The notes under the pieces were generated by a model, which was not told the origin of the DNA, ran no database searches, and worked only from the letters and a program-made list of their open reading frames with translations. A stretch of 64,000 nt of DNA from Burkholderia sp. WSM2232. GTDB lineage: Bacteria; Pseudomonadota; Gammaproteobacteria; Burkholderiales; Burkholderiaceae. Shown piece by piece: positions 45,824-54,757 of this stretch. Positions within the stretch are counted from its first letter, which is position 1. The number at the start of each line of letters is the position of its first letter. The translations under genes and the position numbers were made by a program. The stretch is from contig NZ_AWZV01000008.1 of the NCBI RefSeq assembly GCF_000472545.1, positions 62,001-126,000 of the forward strand, given 5' to 3'.

Positions 45824-45865
45824 CCGCCTCATCGCAGCTACCGAAAGCCCCACCGCTCCAGTCCA

Positions 45866-47758
45866 CTACGCGCCCAACCCCTCGCGCACCTGCTGCAACG
45901 CAGCCGGATCTTCGATAGTGGGCAACTCGCCCGGCTCACGCCCCTCTGCGAGCGCCGCGATGGCCCGGCGCAGCAGCTTGCCCGAGCGCGTCTTCGGCAG
46001 CATCGACACGATCACCACACGCGCAGGCCGCGCAATCGCGCCGAGCTGCCGGTCGACCGTGGCAGCGAGTTCGGCTTGCAGCTTCGTGCGTGTGCCGGCA
46101 TCCGCGTAAGCCTGCGCGTCGCGCAACACCACGAAGGCCATCGCCGCCTGACCCTTCACCGGATCGGCCACGCCCACCACGGCGACTTCGGCGACGGCCG
46201 CATGGCTCGACAGCGCTTCCTCGATCTCGCGCGTGCCGAGCCGATGACCGGCGACGTTGATCACGTCGTCGGTGCGGCCGAGAATCGTCACGTAGCCGTC
46301 TTCGTCCTGAATGCCCCAGTCGAAGGTCGAATACACCTGCTGGTTCGGGATGCTCGACCAGTAGGTGCTGACAAAGCGTCTGTCGTCGCCCCATACCGTG
46401 GACATGCAGCCAGGCGGCAGCGGATAGTTCAGCGTGAGCACGCCCTTTTCGCCGGGCGGGCAGGGCTCGCCCGTCAGCTCGTTGCGCAGGACCAGGTCGA
46501 AGCCGGCGGACGGCACGCCGGGCGAACCGAGTTTGGTGGGCAGCGCCTCGACGCCGCGCGGAATCGCGAGCATGGGCCAGCCGGTTTCGGTTTGCCAGTA
46601 ATTGTCGATCACCGGTTTGCCGAGCGCGTCGGCAATCCATGAGGCGGTCGGTTCGTCGAGCGGCTCGCCGGCGAGGAACAGCGTGCGCAGGCTCGAGAGA
46701 TCGGCGTTTCTCAGAAGCGCCGGGTCCTGTTTTTTCAGCACGCGCAGCGCGGTCGGCGCGGTGAACATCAGATTGATGCGATGCTGCTCGACGAGGCGCC
46801 ACCAGATTCCGCCGTCCGGGCGAATCGGCGTGCCTTCGTACATCACGGTGGTGAGCCCTGCAAGCAACGGCGCGTAGACGATATAGCTATGGCCGACCAC
46901 CCAGCCGACATCCGATGCGGTGAACATGGTGTCGCCCGCCTTGCCCTCGAAGATATATTCCATCGACGCCGCGAGCGCGACCGCGTAGCCGCCCACGTCG
47001 CGCTGCACGCCCTTCGGCTTGCCAGTGGTTCCGGACGTATAGAGCACATATGACGGTTCGCTGGATTCCAGCCATTCGCAGGGCACGTGTGCGTCGAAAA
47101 ACCGTTCGCGCAGCGGTTCGTAGTCGACCAGATAGTTGGCGTTCAGCCGTTCCGGCGCGAGTTGCCGGTCGATCAGCAGCACGCGCGGGGTCTTGTGAGC
47201 CGCGCGCGCGAGCGCTTCGTCGACGAGCGGCGTGTAGTCGATCACCTTGCCGCCGCGCGCGCCGGCGTCGGCGGTCACGATCAGCACCGGCTTTGCGTCG
47301 TCGATGCGCGCGGCCAGATTCGGCGCCGCGAACCCGCCGAACACCACGGAGTGAATTGCGCCGAGGCGTGCGCAAGCGAGCATTGCGAAGAGCGCTTCCG
47401 GGATCATCGGCAGATAGAGGAGCACCACGTCGCCGCGCTTTACGCCTAGCGAGCGCATGACCGCGGCCATCCGGTTTACCTCTGCGTACAGCTCGGCATA
47501 GGTGTAGCGCCGCTCTATGCCGGTTTCCGTCGACACGTACACCAGCGCGTTCTGCTGCGCACGCTCAATGAGATGCCGGTCCACCGCGTTGTGGCACAGG
47601 TTCGTGCGCCCGCCGACGAACCAGCGCGCAAACGGCGGGTTCGAGCGGTCGAGCACGGTGTCGAACGGCGTCTGCCAATGAATGCGCCGCGCCTCTTCGC
47701 GCCAGAACGCCTCGGGATTTTCGATAGAACGGCGGTGGAAGTCGCGGTAGCGGGTCAT
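45866..47758 (-). CDS. prpE: propionyl-CoA synthetase
   Basis: AMP-forming ligase making propionyl-CoA (and acetyl-CoA) from the free acid. 630 residues from the ATG at 47758, the usual PrpE length. N-terminal PEAFWREEARRIHWQTPFDTVLD and NLCHNAVDRHL are typical. The adenylate motifs are VLYTSGTTGKPKGVQRD, DNYWQTETGWP and ILGRTDDVINVAGHRLGTREIEE. The catalytic, acetylatable lysine is in LPKTRSGKLLRR. Acetyl-CoA synthetase is the nearest alternative, but the 'NPPFARWFVGGRTNLC' region and length favour PrpE. No 2-methylcitrate-cycle genes are adjacent. Confidence 0.92.
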   Translation of the reverse strand: MTRYRDFHRRSIENPEAFWREEARRIHWQTPFDTVLDRSNPPFARWFVGGRTNLCHNAVDRHLIERAQQNALVYVSTETGIERRYTYAELYAEVNRMAAVMRSLGVKRGDVVLLYLPMIPEALFAMLACARLGAIHSVVFGGFAAPNLAARIDDAKPVLIVTADAGARGGKVIDYTPLVDEALARAAHKTPRVLLIDRQLAPERLNANYLVDYEPLRERFFDAHVPCEWLESSEPSYVLYTSGTTGKPKGVQRDVGGYAVALAASMEYIFEGKAGDTMFTASDVGWVVGHSYIVYAPLLAGLTTVMYEGTPIRPDGGIWWRLVEQHRINLMFTAPTALRVLKKQDPALLRNADLSSLRTLFLAGEPLDEPTASWIADALGKPVIDNYWQTETGWPMLAIPRGVEALPTKLGSPGVPSAGFDLVLRNELTGEPCPPGEKGVLTLNYPLPPGCMSTVWGDDRRFVSTYWSSIPNQQVYSTFDWGIQDEDGYVTILGRTDDVINVAGHRLGTREIEEALSSHAAVAEVAVVGVADPVKGQAAMAFVVLRDAQAYADAGTRTKLQAELAATVDRQLGAIARPARVVIVSMLPKTRSGKLLRRAIAALAEGREPGELPTIEDPAALQQVREGLGA

Positions 47759-47920
47759 CTGCGGCGATCCTTCGGGGGCGGGTGGGCAAAGGTCATGGCG
47801 CGACGCGACCGCGCATGGCGGCCGCGCAAGACGTGAGGCGCGTGAAAGAAGCATAGAGTACGCGCCGCGTGGCGGACAACGCGGGTTCACCATGAGCGGC
47901 ACAGGTGGACCCGGCGGCGC

Positions 47921-47946
47921 CAAAAGAAAAGGCGCCGCAGCGCCTT
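47921..47946 (-). terminator. intrinsic terminator of the Fsr-like MFS gene
   Basis: Stem AAGGCGC (47929-47935) with GCGCCTT (47940-47946), 4-base loop, followed on the minus strand by TTCTTTTG. It lies 38 bp beyond the stop codon. Confidence 0.75.
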
Positions 47947-47984
47947 GTCTTCATGCATCGGACTTTGCTAGCAACCCGCTGGTC

Positions 47985-49274
47985 TCACGCCTTCGCTCGC
48001 TTGCCTTCCACATCCGGCAGAAACACCGTGAGCACGCCGATCAACGGCAGGAACGAGCAGACCTTGTACACGTACGCGATGCTGGTCGCGTCGGCGAGTT
48101 CACCGAGCACTGCCGCGCCGATGCCGCCGAGCCCGAACGCGAAGCCGAAGAAGAGCCCCGCGACCATCCCGACCTTGCCCGGAATCAGTTCCTGCGCATA
48201 GACGAGAATGGCGGAGAACGCCGAAGCGAGTACCACGCCGATGATTACCGTCAGCACGCCGGTCCAGAACAGGTTCGCGTAGGGCAGCAGCAGCGTGAAC
48301 GGCGTCACGCCGAGAATCGACGCCCAGATCACATACTTGCGGCCGATGCGGTCGCCGACCGGCCCGCCGATCATGGTGCCCGCGGCCACGGCGGCAAGGA
48401 ACACGAACAGATGGATCTGCGCCGCCTGCACCGGCAGATGGAACTTGTCGATCAGATAGAACGTGAAATAGCTGTTGATGCTGGCGAGGTAGAAATACTT
48501 CGAGAACACCAGCAGGATCAGCACGCCCATTGCGAACATGACCTGATTGCGCGACAGCGTCGCGTGAGCGGTCTGGCTGCGCACCTTCTTCACGGACGGA
48601 TGCTGCTTGTACCAGCGGCCGATCTGCGTGAGCACGACAATGGCGACGAGCGCCGCTACCGAGAACCACGCGATGCTGCGCTGGCCATGCGGAATCACGA
48701 TTAGCGCGGCGAGCAGCGGGCCGAGCGACGATCCCGCATTGCCGCCCACCTGGAAGAGCGACTGCGCGAGTCCGTGGCGCCCGCCGGAGGCCATGCGCGC
48801 CACGCGCGACGATTCCGGATGAAACACCGACGAGCCGCAGCCGACCAGCGCCGCCGCCACTAGCAGCACGCCGAAGTTGGGCGCCATCGACATCAGCAGC
48901 AGGCCGGCGAGCGTGAAGCCCATGCCGACCGGCAACGAGTAAGGTTTCGGATGCCTGTCGGTATAGATGCCGACGAGCGGTTGCAGCAGCGACGCGGTGA
49001 TCTGATAAGTCAGCGTGATCAGGCCGATCTGTCCGAACGATAATGAGAAGTTGTCCTTCAGCATCGGATAAATGGCCAGAATCAACGACTGGATCATGTC
49101 GTTGAGCAGATGCGAAAAGCTGATCGCGCCGAGCACGGAATAGACCGTGCGCTGCACTTTAGCGGCCGGTTGGCCGGCGAGCGGCGTGGCGCTCGAAGCT
49201 GCGGCGGCCGGCGCGGCGCCGCCGGTCAAGGGTGACGCGCTGGCAATGGCGCGTTTATCGAGGCTGGTTTCCAT
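47985..49274 (-). CDS. MFS transporter, fosmidomycin-resistance (Fsr) family
   Basis: 429 residues, about 12 membrane segments. The N-terminal half contains SHLLNDMIQSLILAIYPMLKDNFSLSFGQIGLITLTYQITASLLQPLVGIYTD, and then VGCGSSVFHPESSRVARMASGGRHGLAQSLFQVGGNAG, both hallmarks of the Fsr group. These are drug/proton antiporters; E. coli Fsr exports fosmidomycin, but physiological substrates are unclear. The first ~40 residues are an Ala/Ser-rich cytosolic leader. An 8-bp inverted repeat lies 61-83 bp upstream. Confidence 0.9.
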   Translation of the reverse strand: METSLDKRAIASASPLTGGAAPAAAASSATPLAGQPAAKVQRTVYSVLGAISFSHLLNDMIQSLILAIYPMLKDNFSLSFGQIGLITLTYQITASLLQPLVGIYTDRHPKPYSLPVGMGFTLAGLLLMSMAPNFGVLLVAAALVGCGSSVFHPESSRVARMASGGRHGLAQSLFQVGGNAGSSLGPLLAALIVIPHGQRSIAWFSVAALVAIVVLTQIGRWYKQHPSVKKVRSQTAHATLSRNQVMFAMGVLILLVFSKYFYLASINSYFTFYLIDKFHLPVQAAQIHLFVFLAAVAAGTMIGGPVGDRIGRKYVIWASILGVTPFTLLLPYANLFWTGVLTVIIGVVLASAFSAILVYAQELIPGKVGMVAGLFFGFAFGLGGIGAAVLGELADATSIAYVYKVCSFLPLIGVLTVFLPDVEGKRAKA

Positions 49275-49334
49275 GCGCTTTTGTAAGGAAGAGGAAGGGG
49301 CAATAGCTGGGCGCGCGCGTCGCGCTCAGGGTTT

Positions 49335-49357
49335 GCGTCGTTGCGGCATAACGACGC
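49335..49357. promoter_or_regulatory. 8-bp inverted repeat upstream of the Fsr-like gene
   Basis: GCGTCGTT (49335-49342) and AACGACGC (49350-49357) around a 7-base spacer. A candidate operator; no regulator gene is adjacent. Confidence 0.35.
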
Positions 49358-49578
49358 GGCGTCGCGCGTGCTCAGCTATTTGTCGCAGTTTAATGTGGCT
49401 TGGCCGAAATGTAAGGACAAGTTTTGTCGAGAATCGGACACGGCGTGGTCGCAGCGGCGTCCACATACAAATCGGACGGACCGATTTTTGGCCATGTATA
49501 AAACGGGCGCGGCGCGCGCTCACAAAGCGGCGCGCCGAGGACCGGGCGAAACAAGATCGGCATTGCGACAAACTGCGC

Positions 49579-49606
49579 TAAAGATCGCGGGCGCCAATGC
49601 CGTAGA
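49579..49606 (+). promoter_or_regulatory. candidate flagellar sigma-28 promoter of the chemoreceptor gene
   Basis: TAAAG at 49579 and GCCGTAGA at 49599-49606 with 16 bp between TAAA and GCCG. The sigma-28 (FliA) consensus is TAAA-N15-GCCGATAA. The -35 and the GCCG core match; spacing is one base long and the last bases differ. Confidence 0.4.
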
Positions 49607-49676
49607 CCCGGAGAGAAAAGAAGTAATGCCGGGAACAGACCTTTGCGGCAGGTTCAAGAACGTGGGGACGGGGAAT

Positions 49677-51353
49677 ATGAAAGCAGTTTCGCTGGGCAGC
49701 GGTAAGAGCGCGGGCTTCGTTGCGGACGCAGGGGCGGCGGGCCGGTTGCCGTCGCAGGGCAAGGGCAGCCGTTCGCGAGTCGTGCGGCTCAAGGGGCTCT
49801 CGGTCAAGTCCATGTTGCGCCTCGCCTTCGCGGTGCTGCTGATCGGCACGCTTGCGATCGGCGTGTTTTCCCTTGCGCAGATCAGCCGCCTGAACGCCTC
49901 CGCGCAATCCATCTACGATCAGGGCCACATTGCGAGCCGCGCCGCCGAGGAAGCCCGCGGCCACATGCTGCGCGCAAGCCGCGCGCAAAAAATGCTGCTG
50001 ACCGCGACCACCGCGAAAGAGCGCGACGAACTCGGCGTGGACATCGACAAAGGCTTGAGCGGTCTCGCGGCGGAAACCGCCACGCTGCAACAGTACGTCG
50101 ACAAGTCCGACGTGCAGGCCGTCGAGCATCAGAAGAAATTCGCCGCCGCGGTCACCGTGTGGAGCACGCATCTGCGCGACTTCGTGACGCTCGTCAAAGC
50201 GCAGCCGCTCGACCTTTCGCAGATGAACTGGCAGGTCGGCACGCAGGACGTGTCGCTGCTTGTCGAAACCGGCAAGCTCGAAAAGCTCGTCGACGAACTC
50301 GTGAAAGAGCGCGGCACCGCCGCCAAGGCGACCATCGACGCGTCGGGCTTCATCTATCACTCGTCGTTCGTGATGCTGGCGGTCATGACCGTCGGGCTGA
50401 TCGTGCTCGCCGCCCTTATCAGCGAGTGGGTGGTGCGGCGCCTCGCGCGCCAGTTGGGCGGGGAGCCGGCCTACGCGAAGGAAATCGCAAGCCGGATCGC
50501 TGCGGGCGACCTGTCCAATCACATCACGCTCGGGCGTAAAGACAAGTCGAGCGTGCTGTACGCGCTGCACGACATGCAAAGCGGTCTTGCGACCACGGTG
50601 TCGGACATTGCGTCGAGCGCGGATGCGATTGCGACGGCCTCGGGCGAAATCTCGATGGGCAACCTCGATCTGTCGAAGCGCACTGAGCAGCAGGCGATGG
50701 CACTCGAGCGCACCGCGAGCAGCATGGAGCAACTGACCTCGACGGTTCGGCAGAACGCCGACAACGCGAAGCAGGCGAGCACGCTGGCCAACAACGCGTC
50801 GGAGATCGCGGAAAAGGGCGGCGAAGTGGTGAGCCGCGTCGTCGCGACGATGAACGAGATCAACGACAGCGCGCGCAGCATCGGCGACATCATCGGTGTG
50901 ATCGAAGGCATCGCGTTCCAGACGAATATCCTGGCGCTGAACGCGGCAGTCGAGGCGGCGCGGGCCGGCGAGGAAGGGCGCGGTTTTTCGGTGGTCGCCG
51001 CCGAAGTGCGCAACCTCGCGCAGCGCAGCGCGGCCGCCGCGAAGGAAATCAAAGGACTGATCAGCACGTCGGTGGAGCGCGTGAGCAACGGTTCGACGCT
51101 CGCCCAGGACGCCGGCCAGACCATGGACGAAGTGGTCAAGGCGGTCAAGCGCGTAACCGACATCATGGGCGAAATCTCGGCGGCTTCGTCGGAACAGAGC
51201 GCCGGTATCGAGGAAATCAACCTCGCCGTCGCACAAATGGATTCGGGCACCCAGCAGAACGCCGCGCTCGTCGAGCAGGCGACCGCGGCTGCAAGGTCGC
51301 TCGACGATCAGGCGCACGGTCTCAAACAGATGGTGGGCAAGTTCCGGCTTTGA
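49677..51353 (+). CDS. methyl-accepting chemotaxis protein
   Basis: 558 residues from the ATG at 49677; an in-frame ATG at 49626 adds 17 residues but would leave only a ~13-base leader after the putative sigma-28 promoter. Topology: transmembrane segment about residues 45-65 (MLRLAFAVLLIGTLAIGVFSLAQ), periplasmic four-helix-bundle-type sensor to about residue 220, second segment SSFVMLAVMTVGLIVLAALIS, a HAMP-like stretch, then the signalling coiled coil with the invariant hairpin EGIAFQTNILALNAAVEAARAGEEGRGFSVVAAEVRNLAQRSA. It ends in LKQMVGKFRL without an NWETF-type CheR/CheB tether. Stimulus unknown. GC-rich self-complementary sequence after the stop may end transcription. Confidence 0.93.
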   Translation: MKAVSLGSGKSAGFVADAGAAGRLPSQGKGSRSRVVRLKGLSVKSMLRLAFAVLLIGTLAIGVFSLAQISRLNASAQSIYDQGHIASRAAEEARGHMLRASRAQKMLLTATTAKERDELGVDIDKGLSGLAAETATLQQYVDKSDVQAVEHQKKFAAAVTVWSTHLRDFVTLVKAQPLDLSQMNWQVGTQDVSLLVETGKLEKLVDELVKERGTAAKATIDASGFIYHSSFVMLAVMTVGLIVLAALISEWVVRRLARQLGGEPAYAKEIASRIAAGDLSNHITLGRKDKSSVLYALHDMQSGLATTVSDIASSADAIATASGEISMGNLDLSKRTEQQAMALERTASSMEQLTSTVRQNADNAKQASTLANNASEIAEKGGEVVSRVVATMNEINDSARSIGDIIGVIEGIAFQTNILALNAAVEAARAGEEGRGFSVVAAEVRNLAQRSAAAAKEIKGLISTSVERVSNGSTLAQDAGQTMDEVVKAVKRVTDIMGEISAASSEQSAGIEEINLAVAQMDSGTQQNAALVEQATAAARSLDDQAHGLKQMVGKFRL

Positions 51354-51427
51354 ATCCGGGCCGCGGGCGGCGGGCGGCGGCCCGGCCGCCGCGGTGGTCG
51401 AACCGGGCGCGCCGGCCCGCTCTGCGC

Positions 51428-52288
51428 TCAGCTTTCTTTGACGACCACGGTACAGGTCAGCCCCGCCGCCAGCATCACACCCTCGGGCACCGCGTCGATT
51501 TTCACGCGCACCGGCACGCGTTGCGCGAGCCGGACCCAGTTGAATGTCGGGTTCACGTCGGCGAGCAGTTCGCGGCTTTGCGGATTGTCGCGGTCGTAAA
51601 TGCCGCGCGAGACGCTTTCGACGTGGCCTTGCAGCGTGCCGCCGCTCATCAGCCGGACTTCCGCCTTGTCGCCGATATGCACGTGCGGCAGCTTGGTCTC
51701 CTCGAAGTAGCCATACACCCAGAACGAGTGGCTGTCGACAATGGCGAGCTTGGCCGCGCCGGCCGTCGCGTAGTCGCCGCGAAACACGTTCAGGTTCGTC
51801 ACATAGCCGTCGACGGGCGACACGACGCGAGTGCGCGCGAGGTTGAGCCGCGCGGCATCGAGCGCGGCGAGCGCCTGCTGATAGGCAGCCTCGGCGGCCG
51901 ACGCCGTATGCGCCGCATTTTCCTGGCTCTCCTTGGACACCACCAGCGAATCCATGTCCGCGCGACGCCGCGCGTCGTCGCGCCGCATCTGCAATTCCGC
52001 CTTGCGCGCGGCCACCGCGGCCTGCGCCTGCTCCACCGCGATCTGGTAGTGCGACGGATCGATCTGCATCAGCAGATCGCCTTTCTTTACCAGCTGATTG
52101 TCTTTCACCGGCAACTCGACGACGGCGCCCGACACGTCCGGCGCCACGTTGACGATTTCGGCGCGCACGCGTGCGTCGCGCGTCCACGGTTCGTCCATGT
52201 AATGGACCCACAGCACGCGTCCAAGCAGGATGGCGACGACAAAAATAACGGCTGTCGCGACGAAGCCAACAAGATTTCGAATGGTCAT
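51428..52288 (-). CDS. HlyD-family periplasmic adaptor of the FUSC efflux system
   Basis: 286 residues from the ATG at 52288. One N-terminal membrane helix (LVGFVATAVIFVVAILLGRVLWVHYM), then a biotinyl-lipoyl-like half (RAEIVNVAPDVSGAVVELPVKDNQLVKKGDLLMQIDP), a helical hairpin and the matching second half (RVVSPVDGYVTNLNVFRGDYA). This matches AaeA/EmrA-type adaptors. The last gene of the minus-strand efflux operon; it follows the DUF1656 gene by 13 bp. It should bridge the FUSC pump and the outer-membrane lipoprotein. Confidence 0.93.
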   Translation of the reverse strand: MTIRNLVGFVATAVIFVVAILLGRVLWVHYMDEPWTRDARVRAEIVNVAPDVSGAVVELPVKDNQLVKKGDLLMQIDPSHYQIAVEQAQAAVAARKAELQMRRDDARRRADMDSLVVSKESQENAAHTASAAEAAYQQALAALDAARLNLARTRVVSPVDGYVTNLNVFRGDYATAGAAKLAIVDSHSFWVYGYFEETKLPHVHIGDKAEVRLMSGGTLQGHVESVSRGIYDRDNPQSRELLADVNPTFNWVRLAQRVPVRVKIDAVPEGVMLAAGLTCTVVVKES

Positions 52289-52301
52289 GTTTCGACTCTG
52301 A

Positions 52302-52502
52302 TCAACGATAAACGGCGAGGCCCAGCACGCCGCACACACAGACGAGCAGGCTGGCCCGGAACAGTGACGGGTGCCACACCACGCGATAGACGCCCGTATA
52401 GGCGATCACGCGATCCAGCACCCAGGTAAGCGCCGCGCCCGCGATGAACAGCAGCACGATGGCGGGCACGTAGGCGTCGAAAACGGCAATGTCACGCGGC
52501 AT
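52302..52502 (-). CDS. DUF1656 small membrane protein (AaeX-like)
   Basis: 66 residues with two hydrophobic segments (AYVPAIVLLFIAGAALTWVLDRVI and ASLLVCVCGVLGLAVY). DUF1656 proteins lie next to FUSC/AaeB pumps and HlyD adaptors, as AaeX does in E. coli. The start at 52502 overlaps the end of the FUSC gene by 11 bp. Function in the complex is unknown. Confidence 0.9.
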   Translation of the reverse strand: MPRDIAVFDAYVPAIVLLFIAGAALTWVLDRVIAYTGVYRVVWHPSLFRASLLVCVCGVLGLAVYR

Positions 52503-54747
52503 GAGGAACTCCTTGCGAGGCGTCGGTCCGCGCGCCCGTCAACGGCGCAAGCGGCGACTGCGGGTCGAGCAACGCGGTACGAATGAAATGCAGATGGCTC
52601 AGGATGCGCTGTAGCTGGTGGCGCTCCTCGCGCCGGCTTCCTAAACCCGCCGGGCTGTCGGGGGCCGACGGACCCGACGGGCCCGCCACGCTCGCGAGCA
52701 GCCCCTGCACGGCGCTGATCGCCTCGTTGGTGGCGCCGAGAGCGCGCTCGAAGCGCCGGCCGTGCGGCCGCTCGAACAATGCAGTCAGCGCGTCGCCCAT
52801 CGTGCGCAGTGACGCGCGCCACGGCGCCGTCTTCGCATAGCGCGGGTCGGCGGGCAGCGTGGCCAGTTCGCGGCGCAGATCGATCACCGCGTTGCCGGTT
52901 TCGAGCACCGCGAACAGCCAGCGCAAGGTGTCGCGCCGCGCGGCCGGGTCGTTGCGCGCGAGCGCGTTGATCTGGAACATCAGATCGCGCGCGCCGCTCT
53001 CGAAGCGCGAGCGCACCCGGCTCATCCGCGCGCGGTTCGCGAGCACCACCTGACGGCGCAGGTCGCCGAGCAGCCGGTTGCGCAGCCACGGCGTGGAGGG
53101 CGGCAGCAACACGGCAAAGCCGAGCGACGACACCAGCATCGACAGCACGAGCGCGATTGCGTCGTTGATGAAGCCGCTCGGGTCGTAATGCACCAGGTTG
53201 TCCGGCCCGGCGAGAAAGCTGAAGAAGATGCAATAGCCGACGCCGTAGCCGGCGAGCGCGGGCCGCGTGGTCATGAAAACGCCCAGCAGCAGGAACGGCG
53301 CGAGGGCGGCGCACAGCAGCGCAAATCCGTCGATGTGCGGAAACACGCCGTACACCGCGAGCAGGCCGGTCAGCGACGCCGTGAGCGTGCCGCCGGCCAT
53401 CTGGAACACGGTGCGTTTCGGGTCGGGCGACGACGACGCCAGCGCGCACACCGCCGCCGCGTTCAGCGTGAGCGTCGAGCCGCTGGGCCACGCGGTCGCA
53501 ATCCAGAACGCACCGAGCGCCATCATCACCAGCGCCGCGCGCAGGCCGGCCACACCCGCCGCGAGCGCATTCGTCTTTGGCTCGTAGCGTTCGACCCAGC
53601 GCTCGCGTTCGTGCGTGTCCACGGCGAGCGACGCGTAGGTGGCCGCATAAGCATGCAGATCGTCGATGAAGCGATACAGCAGTTCCGCGCCCGTGTCGAA
53701 GTCGAGCAACGGCGCGTCGGGATGCGTTTCGAGCGCGGCACGGGTCGCACGCACGCGGCGCGGCAGTGCGGCTTTGTAGGCGTCGAGCTGCGCGGCGGCG
53801 TGGGCGGCGTCCGCGGCGCTCAGCACCGGCTCGCCGGACTTCGCGAGCAGCGGCGCGATTTGCTTGAAGTACGGCTCCAGCGCGTCGATGGCGATGTTCG
53901 CGCCGGGCGTGCCGGCATTGCGCAAGCGGTTCATCAGCTGATGCAGCGCGTGAAAGCGCGTCGACGCCGTCATGAACTCGCTGTTCAGGCGCGCCAGACG
54001 GCCGGCGCGCATGCGCGAATCCGGGCCTTCGAACACGGCGACGCTGCGCGCGGCCTCGAAGCCGACAATGTCCGCGACAAAGCGCGCATTGGTCGCCTCG
54101 ATCTGCGCGCGGTCGTTGCGGCCGGCGAGCGACGCCGACACGTAGTCGACAAACGCCGAGAAGCGCGCCCGCACGGCGCCGCGCATCTGCAAGCCGGCGA
54201 ACTGCGGGAACACGAGGCCGCTCACCGCGCCCGCACAGACGATGCCGAGCACGACTTCGGCGACGCGCGTGAGCGCGCTGAGAAACGCGCCGTCCGGATG
54301 CTGCGCGGCCGGAATGCCGATCAGCGCGGCAGTGTAGCCCGCGAGCACGAAGCCGTAGGACCTGAAGTTGCGGTTGCGCGCGGCGCCGGCGGTGCAGATG
54401 CCGACCCAGATCGCCGTCGTCGCAATGAACAGTTCCGGCTGTTGCGAGAAAAGTCCGATCAACGCCAGCATCACGACGAGGCCGACCAGCGTGCCGCAGA
54501 TCCGGTAGAAGCTCTTCGCGAACACCATGCCGCTTTGCGGCTGCATCACGATGAACACGGTGGTCATTGCAGTGCGCGGCTGCGGCAGGTCGAGCTTCAT
54601 CGCAATGCCGAGCGCGAGGAAACAGGCGGCGAGCGCCTTGAAGAGGTAGAGCCACGTGAGACCGTCGGTGCGCGCCCAGTCCGCAGCCGCGCGGTACCAG
54701 GCGGAGACTGACGCGGGGCGCGAGGCGCAGGCAGGGGAGGATGACAT
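52492..54747 (-). CDS. FUSC-family inner-membrane pump (AaeB-like)
   Basis: 751 residues from the ATG at 54747, with AAGGAGG just before it; the frame upstream is noise. Two sets of membrane helices flank cytosolic regions: residues about 35-180 (FKALAACFLALGIAMKLDLPQPRTAMTTVFIVMQPQSGMVFAKSFYRICGTLVG is the FUSC signature) and about 375-530. Relatives export aromatic carboxylic acids or confer resistance to toxic compounds such as fusaric acid. Followed by DUF1656 (11-bp overlap) and HlyD, preceded by the outer-membrane component (10-bp gap): a full envelope-spanning exporter. Substrate is inferred only from the family. Confidence 0.93.
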   Translation of the reverse strand: MSSSPACASRPASVSAWYRAAADWARTDGLTWLYLFKALAACFLALGIAMKLDLPQPRTAMTTVFIVMQPQSGMVFAKSFYRICGTLVGLVVMLALIGLFSQQPELFIATTAIWVGICTAGAARNRNFRSYGFVLAGYTAALIGIPAAQHPDGAFLSALTRVAEVVLGIVCAGAVSGLVFPQFAGLQMRGAVRARFSAFVDYVSASLAGRNDRAQIEATNARFVADIVGFEAARSVAVFEGPDSRMRAGRLARLNSEFMTASTRFHALHQLMNRLRNAGTPGANIAIDALEPYFKQIAPLLAKSGEPVLSAADAAHAAAQLDAYKAALPRRVRATRAALETHPDAPLLDFDTGAELLYRFIDDLHAYAATYASLAVDTHERERWVERYEPKTNALAAGVAGLRAALVMMALGAFWIATAWPSGSTLTLNAAAVCALASSSPDPKRTVFQMAGGTLTASLTGLLAVYGVFPHIDGFALLCAALAPFLLLGVFMTTRPALAGYGVGYCIFFSFLAGPDNLVHYDPSGFINDAIALVLSMLVSSLGFAVLLPPSTPWLRNRLLGDLRRQVVLANRARMSRVRSRFESGARDLMFQINALARNDPAARRDTLRWLFAVLETGNAVIDLRRELATLPADPRYAKTAPWRASLRTMGDALTALFERPHGRRFERALGATNEAISAVQGLLASVAGPSGPSAPDSPAGLGSRREERHQLQRILSHLHFIRTALLDPQSPLAPLTGARTDASQGVPHAA

Positions 54748-54757
54748 GGCGGCCTCC

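Larger units (their letters stand above)
49275..49676. other. divergent control region of Fsr-like MFS and chemoreceptor genes
   Basis: 402 bp. It contains the inverted repeat at 49335-49357 and the flagellar-type promoter candidate at 49579-49606. No small gene with a convincing start was found, although the chemoreceptor frame is open through most of it. Confidence 0.55.

Noticed and set aside
51354..51427. GC-rich self-complementary sequence between the chemoreceptor and HlyD genes
   Set aside because: Could form strong stems but lacks a U-tract, so I do not call it a terminator.
53188..54711. 507-codon plus-strand frame opposite the FUSC gene
   Set aside because: Antisense shadow without any recognisable domain.
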